From assembly GCA_013397435.1 (NCBI GenBank), contig VZRG01001533.1:68494-132493 (forward strand): 64,000 bases of DNA. Reading direction: 5' to 3'. Of this stretch, positions 48,379-60,336 are shown piece after piece; the first letter of the stretch is position 1; the number at the start of each line of letters is the position of its first letter. The stretch is from Erythrocercus mccallii (taxonomy: Eukaryota > Chordata > Aves > Passeriformes > Dicruridae). Made by a program: the position numbers and the translations under genes. The notes under the pieces are model-generated. The model made no database searches and had not been told where the DNA came from. It was given only the letters and a program-made list of their open reading frames with translations.

Positions 48379-49831
48379 TGTACCCTATGGATGTACCCTT
48401 TGGAGGAGCCAGCATGGTGAAAGCACCACCCCTGTGTGTGCAGGATGATCACCAGCCCCATAACCAGTGCTGGAGGGGGATATGAATGTGATAAATAAAG
48501 CTCACTCCAGCCTGTGGCCCTGTAAAGCATTTTGGAGAAGATCTGAACCCAGGTCTTGTGCTGTCTCAATTGGCTTCATCAGCTCATTACATGGTAGAGC
48601 AGAGGATCCTGTTCACCCTCCTGTTTTTGGGAAATGATGCTTAACCCCCTGGTGATGCTGTTGTGAAATCCAGAGATGCATCTCCCATGGCAAATAAACT
48701 GCTCCATTGCTCCTGGAGTTATGGGGCTTATTTTCTGATGGTTTCCTGCCTGTTTTCCCAGCAGTGAGCAGGAATTACAGAATATACCAGTTAACTCCAG
48801 CTCTTCCCATGACTACCACTTCAATAAAAACCATGCAAAAGAGGTTATGAAGAAAAAAAAAACCCACAACTGTCTCTGAGTTCCCCCATTTAAATTTTTA
48901 CAGCCATTCAAAAGCCAGGTGCTTCCTGCCATCCAAACCTGCAGATTATCCAGCCCAGCTCTTTAAATGCACAGGACAAGAAAAAAATGTGTTAGGCTGG
49001 GCCTTCATCTCCTCTCCTGATGATTCCTGCTTTCAGCCCTGGCTGTCAGCAGTCCCCTCCCAGCACCAGCAGAATCAAAGGTGGAACCGGCTCCGACACG
49101 AGGAATAACAAAAGCTCCAGCACCGCTCGCGAGTCATTAGGAAGTTCCTGCTTCTCTCCCAGTTGCACATTAATGAGCACAGGGAGAGCTGGGGATGGTT
49201 TGTCTCTGTGTTTGAGAGCTGGCTGGGGAGCTGGAACCCGCCATTCTGCTGCTTTCACAGGAAAAACGCTCCCCTCCCAGGCTCCAAAAAATCCTCCTCA
49301 GAACCGGCATGTGCAGGCGGATGATGGAGGATGGATGGGGATGGATGATGGATGGCTCCTGCAGAGCCCGGTTGTAGAAAGCCCCTTTGATCTCTCCATG
49401 TATCTCCCCTCATTTCCTCCGATGCATTTTGGGGTGGATGTGTGAATTTTAAGTGTAAAACATCTGTGGGATTAACACCAAGGCTGCAGGGCACAAACAA
49501 CAAATGGACAAGCCAGGGTGGATGTTGAGCGTGGGCTTAACAAGAGCCTCCTCAAAGGTCTGGAGATCCTGGATGGGATAAAGGATCTGCTTTGCCTTTT
49601 TCAGCTTGGGACTCCTTATAAAACAAGGGTGAGAAGGTAAAGTTTGGGACACAAAGGCTGCACCTACACCTGAAAATTGCCTTCGAGCTCTTGGTCTCCC
49701 TCTTCTCTGGACATGCCATGGTATGGGAGACACACCTGATCCCTGATGGACATCCCCAGGCTTTGACTTCAGAAGATGGAGTATGGAGACAGAAGACCAT
49801 CTTGGTCCCAAAATAAAGCACTTCCCATGAA
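48379..49831. other. Intron 1 segment, nothing recognised
   Basis: No gene or clear repeat apart from a short GGATGAT-type run near 49318-49355. Confidence 0.45.
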
Positions 49832-50798
49832 TGCCAGAATGGGTCAGGCTGAAGGGACCACAGAGAGTTACATGGTCCAACCTAACTGCTCCAGCAGGGC
49901 CATCCCAGAGCACAGGGCACAGGATCGTGTCCAGACAGCTCTGGAATATCTCCAGTGAGGAGACTCCACCCCGTCTCTGGACAATCTGTTCAGTGCTTGG
50001 TCACTGCACAGGAAAGTTCTGCCTCCTGTCCTGGTGGAACTTGCTGGGCTCAGTCCCTGCCCGTTCCTCTGGTGCCATTGCTGAGCCCCTGGAGCAGAGC
50101 CTGGGCCCTGCTCTGAGCCCTCCCTGCACACAGGGACACGCAGGGATGAGGGCCCCTCTCAGCTGGGGATCCTCTGGGGGCTGAACAGCCCCAGCTCCCT
50201 CAGCCTTTCCTGGGCAGGGAGATGCTCCAGGCCCTTCAGCATCTTTGTCACCCTGCACTGGACTGCAGGAGCTCCGTGTCCCTCCTGTCCTGAGGAGCCC
50301 AGAGCTGGACACATCATCCCAGATGTGCCTCACAGGGCTGAGCAGAGGGGCTGCTGACCTGCTGGAAAGGCTCTTCCTGGAGCACCCCTGGATCCCTTTG
50401 GCTTTCTTGGCCCCCAGGGCACTGCTGGCTCATGGACAGCCAGTTGTCCACCAGGACACCCAGATCCTTCCCCACAGAGCTGCTCCAGCAGGTCACCCCC
50501 AGCCTTTGCTGGTACCTGGGGTTGCTCCTCCCCAGGTGCAGGACCTGCATTTCTCTTTGCTTGGTTTCAGACTCTTCTCTGCACATTTCTCCAACACATC
50601 AAGGTCCCTCTGAAGGGCTGCACAGCCCTTGGGGTGATCAGTCACTCCTCCCAGCTTTGTGTCATCACCCAACTTCCTGAGGAGGCAATTGTCCTTTCAT
50701 CCCAGTCACTAATGAGCAAGTTAAACAATTCTGAGCCCAGCATTGAGACAGGCCAGACCCTGTGCCACTGATTGCCACCCTCTGGGCTCTGCCAGTTC

Positions 50799-50914
50799 AT
50801 GGAATCACAGAATCATTAAGGTTGGAAAAGACCTTCAAGATCTAAGTCCAACTAGTAAGTTAAGACAGCCAGGTCCAGCACTAAACCACGTTCCTAAGCA
50901 CCACATCTGTGGTA
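50799..50914 (-). mobile_element. Nested CR1 3' fragment with 6-base flanking repeat
   Basis: 'atggaatcacagaatcatta', 'aggttggaaaagaccttcaa' and 'ctaaaccacgttcctaagca' form a CR1 3' end inserted into the longer CR1. CAGTTC occurs just left (50793-50798) and just right (50915-50920), consistent with a target-site duplication. Removing the insert restores collinearity of the host CR1. Confidence 0.9.
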
Positions 50915-50920
50915 CAGTTC

Positions 50921-51145
50921 TCAATCCAGCTCATCCACCCTTCCGAGTCCACATTTCCTGAATTTATCCAACAGGTATGATGGGAGATGGCGTCACAAGC
51001 CTTGCTGAAGTCCAGGTACACAAAATCCACTGCTCTCCCCTCATCCATGCAGGTGGTCGTCTCATCGTTGAAGGCAATTGGGTTGGTCAAACATGATTTC
51101 CCTTCAGTGAATCCATGCTGACAACTCCTGATTGCCTTTCCCAAC
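50921..51145 (-). pseudogene. CR1 reverse-transcriptase remnant
   Basis: The minus-strand frame reads a typical CR1 RT segment with 'QHGFTEGKSCLTN', 'MDEGRAVDFVYLDFSKACD' and 'SWIENC'. These are the CR1 forms of the RT palm region (the 'VDVVYLDFSKAFDTVSH' signature). The Phe of the usual 'SKAFD' is Cys here and a deletion follows shortly after ('AISHHTCWINSG'). The frame ends where the nested CR1 was inserted. It is an inactive fragment of a retrotransposon enzyme. Confidence 0.9.
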
Positions 51146-52147
51146 ACTGCTGTTTTCCCACTTAAAGCATTTCCTTTTGACAAATGGGCATCTCCCTTTG
51201 GGGGACAGCAAACAGAGCCACTGGAAAATGCCTCCCTTGTGTTAATGAGCATTTTACAGATGTGCAGGGACCCCCACCCCGTGGGTGAGAGCACAGTGAT
51301 GCACTGAGAGCTCTGCAGAGCCTCCTGGGAGCTGGCAGAGTGTCTCCTAGACTTCCTGGTGCACAGCAAGTCCTCTGGGATTTCTCGTACCGTTCCACAC
51401 CACTACAGAGCTGGATGGACAGGCAGGTGGAGAAGAAAAAGCAGTAATTAATTAAACCTTCCTTGCCCAATCCTCTCTCATCCCAAATCAGTGAGAGGCT
51501 GCCCGTGCCTGGGGTGCCCCGTCCAAGACAATCACAGCTGACAGTGCCTTCCAGGGACACTGTCAAAGACTTTTAGGCTCATCATTCAATCAGAAGAAGA
51601 TTTCCTAACCGATTTTGTGGGAAGGAATGCAGACATGCTGGGAGTGCCACCTGCAGCCCGTGTGGCTTCACCCCTGGTTCCCAGAGCCTGGCACAGCTCC
51701 AGGGTGCTGCCACCACCGCTGAAGGTGAGGGTTGGGTCACAGAGGCAGGAAGAGAGGCTGGGTGAGGAGCCAGGGGTGAGGAGCTCTGTGTGGAGCACTT
51801 TGGAGGGAGGGATGGATGGGGGCAATGCTGTGGTGCAGCCACACCCCGTGGGACAGGGATATGCCCTTGGCTTCTCCTCCTGGTCCATGTTTTTGTCATG
51901 GTTTGAGGACTGCAGGTCTCCCTGGGATATTGGCAGCACCTTGGGGTTTCTGGGCAGTTGATGCTCAGGGCTCCAGGTTATTCCTGACTCCAACACCAGA
52001 TGTCAGCTGGGAATCCTCTGCAGCCCAGGGAGAGCAAGGGGCCAGTGCAGAGGGTGACCCATGTCACACAGCCAACCTCCCACAGCATCATCCTGTAGAG
52101 GAACTGATCTCTGGGATGGGGAGAAGAAGGATGAGGTCAGATGCCTT
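51146..52147. other. Intron 1 segment, nothing recognised
   Basis: No gene seen. Open frames over 100 codons occur but resemble nothing known. Confidence 0.45.
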
Positions 52148-52653
52148 CCTCTATCCCAGGTTGCTCCAAGCCCTGTCCAACCTGGCCTTGGACACTTCCA
52201 GGGATCCAGGGGCAGTCACAGCTTTTCTGGGCACCCTGTGCCAGGGCCTCATCACCCTCACAGGGAAGAATTCCTTCCCAATATCCCATCTGACCCTGCC
52301 ATTGGCCAGTGGGAAGCCATTCCCTGTGTCCTGTCCCTCCATCCCTTGTGAATGGTCTCTCCCCATCTTTCTTGTAGGCTCCTTCAGGAACTGGAAGACC
52401 ACAATTAGCTCAGCCCAAAGCCTTCTCCAGGCTGAACAATCCCAATCCTCTCAGCCTTTCCTCACAGCAGAGCTGTTCCATCCCTCTGATCATCCTGGTG
52501 CCTCCTCTGGATTCTTTCCACAGCTCCAGGCCCTTCCTGTGCTGAGTCCCAGATCTGGGGGCAGCTCTGCAGGTGGGGTCTCACCTGAGAGGGGCAGAAG
52601 GGACAGAATTCCCCCCTCCCCTGCTGTCCACGCTGTGGGATCAGCCCAGGGCA
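52148..52653 (-). mobile_element. CR1 LINE 3'-region fragment, about 500 bases
   Basis: 'ctatcccaggttgctccaag', 'cttggacacttccagggatc', 'aagaattccttcccaatatc', 'ccttctccaggctgaacaat' and 'ggtggggtctcacctgagag' follow CR1 in reverse complement. The extreme 3' tail ('ggttgggttggaagg') is missing on the left side, so the copy has lost about 70 bases there. Confidence 0.95.
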
Positions 52654-53009
52654 TGGGGAATTTGGGATGGGACATGTCCAGCTCTCATACCCCTACCTCA
52701 AGCTGAGATAAATGATGCATTAATTTATATTAAATACCTCATTGGGAAATCTCTCCATTGCCAAAGTAGCAAGTGGGGTGAACCCAACACTTCTGGTCCA
52801 GCAATTCTCCTGTTTAGAAGCTGCCTCCATATTCACCCAAATCCTCTTTCCCACACCAGACCCTTGCACCACTTTCATCTTTCCCAGGATTTTGCAAATC
52901 TTTTTATCTAATGATTCTGGAATTAATTTTTAAACAGTTTTGATATTTTTTTTCTACATTAATGAACGCCACACAGGACAATGCATTCCAAGGAAAAATG
53001 TATAGTGAA
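52654..53009. other. Intron 1 segment, nothing recognised
   Basis: AT content rises toward the right. No gene or repeat identified. Confidence 0.4.
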
Positions 53010-53270
53010 CAAGCACACCATGTATATAAATTCATACCCTAAACATAGAGGTTCATATGTATGTGCAAACCTATATGAATCTATGGCTTATTTATTCATT
53101 TGAGGTGCATATACCTGTATATAGAGAGGTGTATGGCATATATAAATAAAAGAATAAATCTGATTTATGAGCTATATATTTATATAAGTAAATCATATAT
53201 GTTTATATATATCATATATATAACCATGTATGTGGTTTATTTATTCATTTCTACATCTATACAAACAATC
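53010..53270. repeat. AT-rich, TATA/CATATG low-complexity tract
   Basis: About 260 bases dominated by ATATAT, CATATA and TTTATTTA. The motif 'tttatttattcatttctac' at about 53237-53256 partly repeats 'cttatttattcatttgagg' at about 53088-53106. Confidence 0.85.
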
Positions 53271-53573
53271 TCCTGCTGGCAGAGAGGTGAAACCAGAAAC
53301 TGCTGTCTGATGTAAAGATGGGAATCCATTTCTGAGGTCAAACTGGAGTAAATAAATGAGTATTTTGATGGTTTTGTATGAAAAATGTTTGGAATGATTT
53401 GGAAAAGCCCTTTTTAGAAATGTATGGAATGCCACTTCTTGGCAGATCTGTTCTTCCTGGTTGTATTTCCTTCTTTAAACTTCATATTCAGAGCCTGTCA
53501 TTCGTAGTAGTGACCCATTGCCATGTGACTTTACCACGGCACAATAAAACATAAAACAAACCATAAAATAACA
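53271..53573. other. Intron 1 segment, nothing recognised
   Basis: No gene or repeat identified. Confidence 0.4.
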
Positions 53574-53632
53574 CAAAATAAAATAAAATAAAATAAAATA
53601 AAATAAAATAAAATAAAATAAAATAAAATATT
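53574..53632. repeat. AAAAT pentanucleotide microsatellite
   Basis: About 11 perfect AAAAT (AAATA) units. The left flank 'ataaaacataaaacaaacca' looks like a degenerate extension. Confidence 0.97.
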
Positions 53633-54063
53633 AAAGGCTGCTGTAGCTTTGTACAGATGGAATTCTTGCCATTGGAAATGCAAAGGGTTTGCTCACAGAT
53701 GATGCAGGGAAGCAGCTGAAGGTAAGGAGAAAAGTTGCTCTATCAGGTTGCTGCTCCACACGGAGGCATCAGGAGACCATGGCCAAGCTCTCACTGTCCT
53801 TTCCCCGTCCCGACATTCCCGGGAGACGTTACACGAGCTGAACTTGGCTCAGATTCTGGCATCTCCCTCGTTGCTCCCATTCCCCCCTGCCTTTCTCTGG
53901 TTTCCCTCCCGAGCTGCAGACGGCGGGTCTGGGCAGAGTCTCCCCGGAGCCAGGGCAGCAGAGATCGTATCTCTGCTCCTGGATGCTGCCAGGGAGGGAT
54001 GGAGGAGCCTCTCCTGCCGTGGATGTGAGATGGGATCGGTGCTCAGTGCTCACCCAATCACCG
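53633..54063. other. Intron 1 segment, moderately CpG-rich
   Basis: CpG frequency is raised at about 53800-53990. No exon recognised. Confidence 0.4.
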
Positions 54064-54139
54064 CATCCCATCCCTGCATCCCATGCCTGCATCCCATCCC
54101 TGCATCCCATCCCTGCATCCCATCCCTGCATCCCCTCCT
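54064..54139. repeat. 13-base minisatellite
   Basis: About six tandem units of 'catcccatccctg', one with a G change (catgcctg) and the last shortened. It gives a repetitive Gly-Met-Gln-Gly-Trp-Asp-like frame on the minus strand that is not a gene. Confidence 0.93.
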
Positions 54140-55390
54140 GTCCCCCAGCCTGTGCTCTGGGAGGAGGTGTAGCTTTAAATTTGACCTAAAAAGAGCACTG
54201 GAGTGACTCACTGGATTATAGACAGACCCGCACGTGGATCCCGGGCTGAGAGAAAGGAATCTCGTCCACATCAATTCATGAATCCAAGCTCAGACACGGA
54301 TCTGACAAACTGTGGTTGAGGAGAGGTTCCCCTCCTGCCACCCCAGCCCTGGGATTTAGTTCAGATTTTGGTAATCTCAAGACTAACAGGCCAGGGGGGG
54401 ATTTTATTAATGCCTTGGTGTTTGGGAAAGGGGAAAAGCAGCCAGAAATCACCTCCCTGGTGTGCAAATCAGGGCAAAAAGGAAATCTTCCCCACCACAG
54501 AGATGTGGCTTTGCCACCCAGGAGAGCTGGGGGATGATGCCACGGGAAGCAGTGAATACCTTGCTGTGGAGGAAAGGGAAAGAGCCAGGATCCAGCTCTT
54601 TGCCTCTCCTAGAAAATCACTAAAGCAAGCAATAGTAATTGGAGAGCTACTTGTAAGCCGGGCATTTTCTCCCCTGCTAAAAGCTTTGCCTGTAGCACTG
54701 AAGGAGAGGCTTGTGATAAATATATATATATTAAAAATATCTGCTCTGACAAGCGTGAAGCTGGAGAGGCAGAGAGGCAGGGGAGGAGGTAAGGCGGGTA
54801 GGAAGCATAAATCAAAATGTTTTGCTGCTCCTAATTAAATCCACCAACCTGTTTGTAACAAAACCCACTCTCGGTCAACAGGAAGAGAGGGGGGCAAGGA
54901 GCTGAGGCTGCTTGGTGGCCACGGTGGCCAACAACCCCCTGAGCCCCATGCAGGAACAAGGGGGCCTGGGAGGCCTTACACTGGGATTTGAACTTCAGGA
55001 AAACCTCCAGCCATCTGTGCCAGAGGAGGCAGAGCAATTGCAGCCGGGCAGGGAGGAGAGGGGGGAAAAGCAGTGCAGGGAGGGCTGGGAACCTTCTCAC
55101 TGCTCCACATCCTCTGCAGCCAGACGGCTGCAATGTGCTGCTGCCAGCCCTGCAGCCACCACGGCTTCTGCAGCTGGGGATGGGTCAGAAGGAGCAAAAT
55201 CAGATAAAAGGGAGGGCTGGGGAAGGAAGGGGGTGAACAGGGGATCGTGCTGCTGCTGCTGTACTGTCCAGGATGCTGTCTGCAGTGTGCTTGGGACCCT
55301 CACTCATCTCCCAAAGGAGATGCAGAGCAAGAAAATATTCAGAGAAGGATGGTGAAAGAGATCAGGGGGATGGAACAGTTTCTGTATATT
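54140..55390. other. Intron 1 segment, nothing recognised
   Basis: No gene or clear transposon found. Confidence 0.45.
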
Positions 55391-55880
55391 TAGAGAATGG
55401 TTTGGGTTGGAAGGGACTTTTAAGATAATTAAGATAATTCCACCCCCTGCCATGGCCAGGGACACCTTCCACTATCCCAGGCTGCTCCAAGCCCTGTCCA
55501 ACCTGGCCTTACACTTACAGGGACACAGGGGCAGTCACAGCTTTTCTGAGCAACCCTGTGCCAGGGCCTGACCTTCCTCACAGCCAGGAATTCCTTCCCA
55601 ATATCCCATCTAACTCTGCCCTCTGGCAGTTTGAAGCCATTCCCTGTGTCCTGTCCTTGCATCCTTCATCCCAAGTCCCTCTCCAGCTCTCTTGGAGCCT
55701 CTTTAGGCTCTGGAAGGGACTTTGAGGTCTCCCTGGATCCTTCTCTTCTCCATGTGAACACCCCCAGCTCTCCCAGCCTGGCTCCAGAGCAGAGGGGCTC
55801 CAGCCCTCGGAGCATCCCCATGGCATCCTCTGGATTCATTCCAGCACCTCCACATCCTTCTTATGCTGAGGACTCCAGGC
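55391..55880 (-). mobile_element. CR1 LINE 3' fragment, about 490 bases
   Basis: 'gagaatggtttgggttggaa', 'ccccctgccatggccaggga', 'aggaattccttcccaatatc', 'ttctcttctccatgtgaaca' and 'ctcggagcatccccatggca' are collinear with CR1 in reverse complement. It is the same subgroup as 52148-52653. Confidence 0.96.
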
Positions 55881-56456
55881 AAATATGTCAGAGACCAAGA
55901 TGCAGAAAAGGGAGAGCTGATGTCATGCAAGAAAAAGAGCTGTAAAATCCAGAGTGCCCTGCAAAGAGCCAGGAGCTCCCTGTGGGATGCTTGGGTGACA
56001 ATTCAAACCCAGCAAAAGAAGGCTCCTCTTTTTTTTCTATAAAGCACAGCTAAACTGGGCAATTCCTTCTTGTAATGTCAAGGACTTAGAAAAGAAAGAA
56101 TAACAGAGAAACTCAATCACCAAGGAACATTCTGTTATTAAATTAACAGCAGCACATCCATGTCAGGAGCGTCCTGGGATGCATGCCTGCATGCTTGCCC
56201 TGTTCTTGCACCCTCGTGCTGTTACTCAGTCCTCCTGCTCCTGGTGGACTTTAAACCTGGCCCAACATAACTGTTGATTTTTTCAGTCCCAAACATGGCC
56301 CATTTCAAGTTTCTCATTAAATTCCATCCAAAAGTTAACATCTTCAGGGCAGCCTGTGCTGAGGCTGATGCTTGTGACTGCAGGAAATTACCCAGTGCCC
56401 TGAGATCCTGAACAGGGATGGCTTTGCCCTGGCTTTCCCAGGGCAACGTCACAATC
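55881..56456. other. Intron 1 segment, nothing recognised
   Basis: No gene or repeat identified. Confidence 0.45.
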
Positions 56457-57238
56457 TGCCCCAGCTGAAGCAGTTATAGGCACTGATTGGTTTTGCCACA
56501 GCTTTTCTTCAATCAATGCCAAACCAGCACATTTGGATTGCAATGCAAGGTGTAGCCAAAAGTGTGTGTTCTATTGCCATCTGTTGAAACTGGCTGGGGA
56601 GGTGTTTTCTTTATCTCTTCCATGACCCATTCCTCATAACTCCAGGGGGAAAGGGGTGGGTGCCTTCTGTTAATGGCCCAGCTGTTAAAACCAGGTGGGG
56701 CAGGGTTCTTATCTCTCCAACACCCATCCTCCCTGCAGGGGATATCTGCTGTTAATGGGCCATCGAGGGTCACTGCATGGCTGATACAATTCCTTCATCC
56801 CATTGGGAGATGCTCCACCCAGGGGGAGGAGCCCAGCATTCCTACCTGGATAAAACCTGAGCTTCAGAACACCAGGACAGCCTGTTTGCACTGGATTCCC
56901 ACAGGAGGGTCAGGCACACCTACAGCTCCACTGGACCTTCAGAGGAAAACCACAGCCTTTGTTGCTTCAACAGAACCACCTCTGTCACTCCAGGAGGACT
57001 GGAGCCTTGGCTCTAATTGGACTGCTACCAAACACCCTGACTACCAGGGTGCCAGGTTGTATTCTGACTCTGTCAGTGTTTTCTTTTGTACTATTGCATT
57101 TTTAGTTTAATTTTCCTAGCAAAGAACTAGAGCCTGTTAATTTCAAAATCGTAATTCGGAGGGAGGGGGTTTGTATTTTCCATTTTCAGGGAGGCTCCTG
57201 CCTTCCTTCACAGACACCTGTCTTTCCAAACCAAGACA
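56457..57238 (+). mobile_element. Solo LTR of an endogenous retrovirus (ERVL-like, passerine type)
   Basis: The right half ('gccttggctctaattggact', 'gggtgccaggttgtattctg', 'ggagggagggggtttgtatt', 'gggaggctcctgccttcctt', ending 'ccaaaccaagaca') looks like LTRs I know from songbird genomes. A TATA-like 'ggataaaacctgag' lies in the middle and a terminal CA at the right edge. No gag, pol or env sequence is next to it, so it is a lone LTR left by recombination or deletion. I could not find a clear flanking target duplication, so the left edge is approximate. Confidence 0.65.
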
Positions 57239-58559
57239 TGGGCACAGAATTGGTCAGAGTGAAACTATGTGGGGTGATTTGTCCCCATCCCACATCCTGC
57301 TTGCCAAGGGCATCACAGACCTGATGTGTTTTGGGGCCACCTGATGGTGGCTGGGGACGTCAAAGCCACCTGCTGGGATCTCTTCATCAAGGAGTGCTGC
57401 AGCTGGTCCAAAACCTTATAAACAACCTACAGCTCTTCCCACTGTCCTGACCTTGCTCCCTGCCTTGCAGTGCTGGCTTCCAAAAGGATTTGGGAATCTC
57501 TATGGGAAGTGGATGCCTTTCCAGTGCTCATATGAACTGTGAGTGGAAATCTGCTGAGCTGTTGGGAGGAGAGAGGAGCAAGCTCTGGAGAAACACACCG
57601 AGGCTGCTACTGCTCTTCAATCCAGCCAAAATAAACACTGTGAAATTCCCACAGGTTGGTGGAAGTGCTAAATATCGCTGTGAAGTGGGCAAAGTGAGAG
57701 TGACAATTAGATACTTAATAAATGACTGTTTCAGGGTTTATTTGCTTCTTCGAGGATGCACAGAGTGGGAGGTGGTGTAACAGGTCAGGAATGAGCTTTG
57801 GAGTGATTTCCTTTAGCTTCGGGGATGGGGGAATTTCATTTGAGAATGCCATCAGATCCCTGGATTTGGCTTCCAGAGCTATCCAGGCTTGATTTATCCA
57901 CACAAATAATGGAAGAAAAAATACCCACGGTTCCTGCTGGTGATTTGTTCCCATTACTGCCTTCCCACGCTGTTGGAAGACGTGGAGCTTGTTCCAAGCT
58001 GGAATTTGACTGACATCCCTCTCCAAACACTGGAGCTCACTGGGTGATTTTATCTCCTCCACAGAGCAGAGATTGCCTTGCTGAGGGTGAATAACCAGTG
58101 GTGCCCCTTGCAGGAGTGACTGTGCTTTCAGAAATCAAAAGTTCACCCGCTGGGCCTGTTCTGACTCTGGAGACAGGAGCCATGGGAACCATTGTTAGCA
58201 CTTCACAGGAGAGTGGGTTGGTATTTTTTAATCAACATTTGCATGCTTAAACTTCGCTTCTATTTTATTTTTATCCACCTCCTTTCTCCTGGTACGTTTT
58301 CCAGCACACAAAAAGAAAAGAACTTTTTAATTAAAAACTTTTTGAAGAAAACTACACTACAAAGCTGTTCTTTATACTGCAGGAGATAAATCACTGCAAA
58401 CATTTGGAAGAGCCCAGACTTTGGTGCCTCGTGCCAGTGACATCACATGTCAGGAATAATCTGGGTTCCAAGATTGGCTCCTGGTTGAAGGGACCACCAA
58501 ATGAACTTGGTTGTCACCGTTTATCAGGCTAAGGGACCAAGCCAATGTGATGCTGGACC
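57239..58559. other. Intron 1 segment, nothing recognised
   Basis: No gene or repeat identified. Confidence 0.45.
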
Positions 58560-58656
58560 AATCTTGGCCAGGTTGGATGGGGCCTGGAACAATTTGGCTT
58601 AGTAGAAGGTGTCCCATGGCAGGGGGTGGAACAGGATGAGAATTAAGGGTCCTTTA
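58560..58656 (+). mobile_element. CR1 LINE 3' fragment, sense
   Basis: Forward CR1: 'ggccaggttggatggggcct', 'ggcttagtagaaggtgtccc', 'atggcagggggtggaacagg' and 'atgagaattaagggtccttt'. It stops before the usual end. Confidence 0.92.
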
Positions 58657-58932
58657 TTGCAAGGCATCATTAAATATGCAAAATGCTAAAGCTGAAAAAG
58701 CAGCAAGAAATGAATGATGCAATGAGCTGAACCTTAGGTGAGTAAAATATGTGCCTGGTTCTGAGGTGCTTGCCCCAAGTTCTTCCTGTGACCAGCTGGG
58801 ATAAATCCATTTGGGCTCCTTTAGGCACAGGTCTCCTTCCATTAACTGTGAAGGAGCTCAGGGGAATGCTCAGAAATGTCTCACTTTTTTTGGAGATTTT
58901 CTTCTGCTCAGGTGACTCCTGTTTTGCTGTGA

Positions 58933-59058
58933 GTCCAGCCATTAACCCAGCACTGCTGTGCTCACCACCAAGCCATGTCCCCATGTGACACCTTCTGGGC
59001 ACTTCCAGGGATGGGGGTTCCACCACTTCCCTGGGCAGCCTGATCCAACACCTGACCC
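58933..59058 (-). mobile_element. CR1 LINE fragment
   Basis: 'ccaccaagccatgtccccat', 'gggcacttccagggatgggg' and 'ccacttccctgggcagcctg' match CR1 in reverse complement; the 3' tail is missing. Confidence 0.9.
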
Positions 59059-60089
59059 CTCCCACTACTGTGTCACAGTGGAGCTTCTGTCTGTGCTGTC
59101 AGTGATGGACCAGCTCTGTGTAGGCTCAATCCATACAAGTCAGTGGGATGGAGGGTTATAACAACCTTAAAGAAGGATTTTTTTCAGGGCAAAATGAACA
59201 GGGGGAAAAAAAACCCTTCCACTCTAAGCAAGGTTTCCTCAACCCCTCCTGAGCTGGCTGGTTAAGCACAATGAACTGCCAAAGTATCCCTTCACTGGTT
59301 CCAGTGAAGCTCCAGTCCTGCTTCCATGGACTTTGGAGCAGCATTTTGGTCTCCAGACCCGATTTCCTGAGCAATTTGGCAGCACAGTCAGTCCAGCTCA
59401 TGGGCAAGGCAGGGAGAGATGCTCCCCTTCCACACTGGCCAGGAATATCCCTGGATCTCATGGCTCCTGGCCTTGTCCCCCTTGTGCAGGGGCATTTGGC
59501 TGTCAGATGGATCATGCAGCCACTGCAGCTTGTGTAAGGTGAGCTGTGATAAGCCCAGCATCCCACAAAAGCAATTTCCCACCCTGTCAGCAGCAAAGGA
59601 AAAGGAAGGAATGTAATGGGGCTTTTCCAAAGTATTCCTTGGACTGATCCTGCTGGCAGAGAGGGGAAGCAGGCAGGGGAAGGACAGGATGTGTGATGGC
59701 AGCCTGAAATGCCCACAGCTGAATCCTCACATCTTCCTTTGCTCAGACACCAGCTTTGGCTGATAAGGAGACTGCAAAGGTTTTCCGTAGCACACTTGGC
59801 TTTGTGCAGTGCAATATCCAGGTGGAAAAGCAGCCCAGCAGATATCCTGTCTGACTGGGGTGGCAGGGAATCAGAGAAGGATTGAGAAATCTGGACGTCT
59901 CTGTCTGACCATCTGTGTGCACCTGATCGGGTCAGCCAGGGCTTGGCAACATCCATGATTCCAGAGCCTCCACAAAGATGGAGATTCCCCCCACCCCCTT
60001 CCCTGACTGCCTCTTCCAGTGCTGCAAAATCTCCTGTGAAAAATCCTTTCCTGTTCCATCTGGACATCCCAGCATCTTGGAGAAGCAGT
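59059..60089. other. Intron 1 segment with an unexplained 303-codon open frame
   Basis: The minus strand is open from 60067 to 59156 (303 codons). The predicted peptide resembles no family I recognise, has no clear domain or signal and contains scattered Cys and Trp. It is more likely chance openness in stop-poor DNA or an unrecognised transposon than a gene. Confidence 0.35.
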
Positions 60090-60336
60090 CATGGAATCTC
60101 AGAATGGTTTAGGATTTGGGTTGGAAGGGACCTTAAATCTCACCCATTTCCACCCCCTGCCATGGGCAGGGACACCTCCCACTGTCCCAGGCTGCTCCAA
60201 GCCCTGTCCAACCTGGCCTTGGACACTTCCAGGGATCCAGGGGCAGCCACAGCTTCTCTGAGCAACCTGTGCCAGGGCGTCACACCCTCACAGGGAACAA
60301 TTCCTTCCCAATATCTCATCTAAATCTCTCTCCTCT
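60090..60336 (-). mobile_element. CR1 LINE 3' fragment
   Basis: 'catggaatctcagaatggtt', 'tgggttggaagggaccttaa', 'ccccctgccatgggcaggga', 'cttggacacttccagggatc' and 'caattccttcccaatatctc' in CR1 reverse-complement order. Confidence 0.96.

Larger units (their letters stand above)
49832..51145 (-). mobile_element. Long CR1 LINE copy with partial reverse transcriptase, interrupted by a nested CR1
   Basis: This is the longest CR1 in the window. From its 3' end it runs 'gtcaggctgaagggaccaca', 'gctgaacagccccagctccc', 'gccagttgtccaccaggaca' and 'caaggtccctctgaagggct'. It then passes, beyond the nested insert at 50799-50914, into coding sequence of ORF2. It lacks the 5' part of ORF2 and all of ORF1, as usual for truncated LINEs. 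It is dead. Confidence 0.93.

Noticed and set aside
51816..52706. 296-codon plus-strand open frame
   Set aside because: More than half of it is the antisense strand of a CR1 fragment (52148-52653), which is stop-poor by composition.
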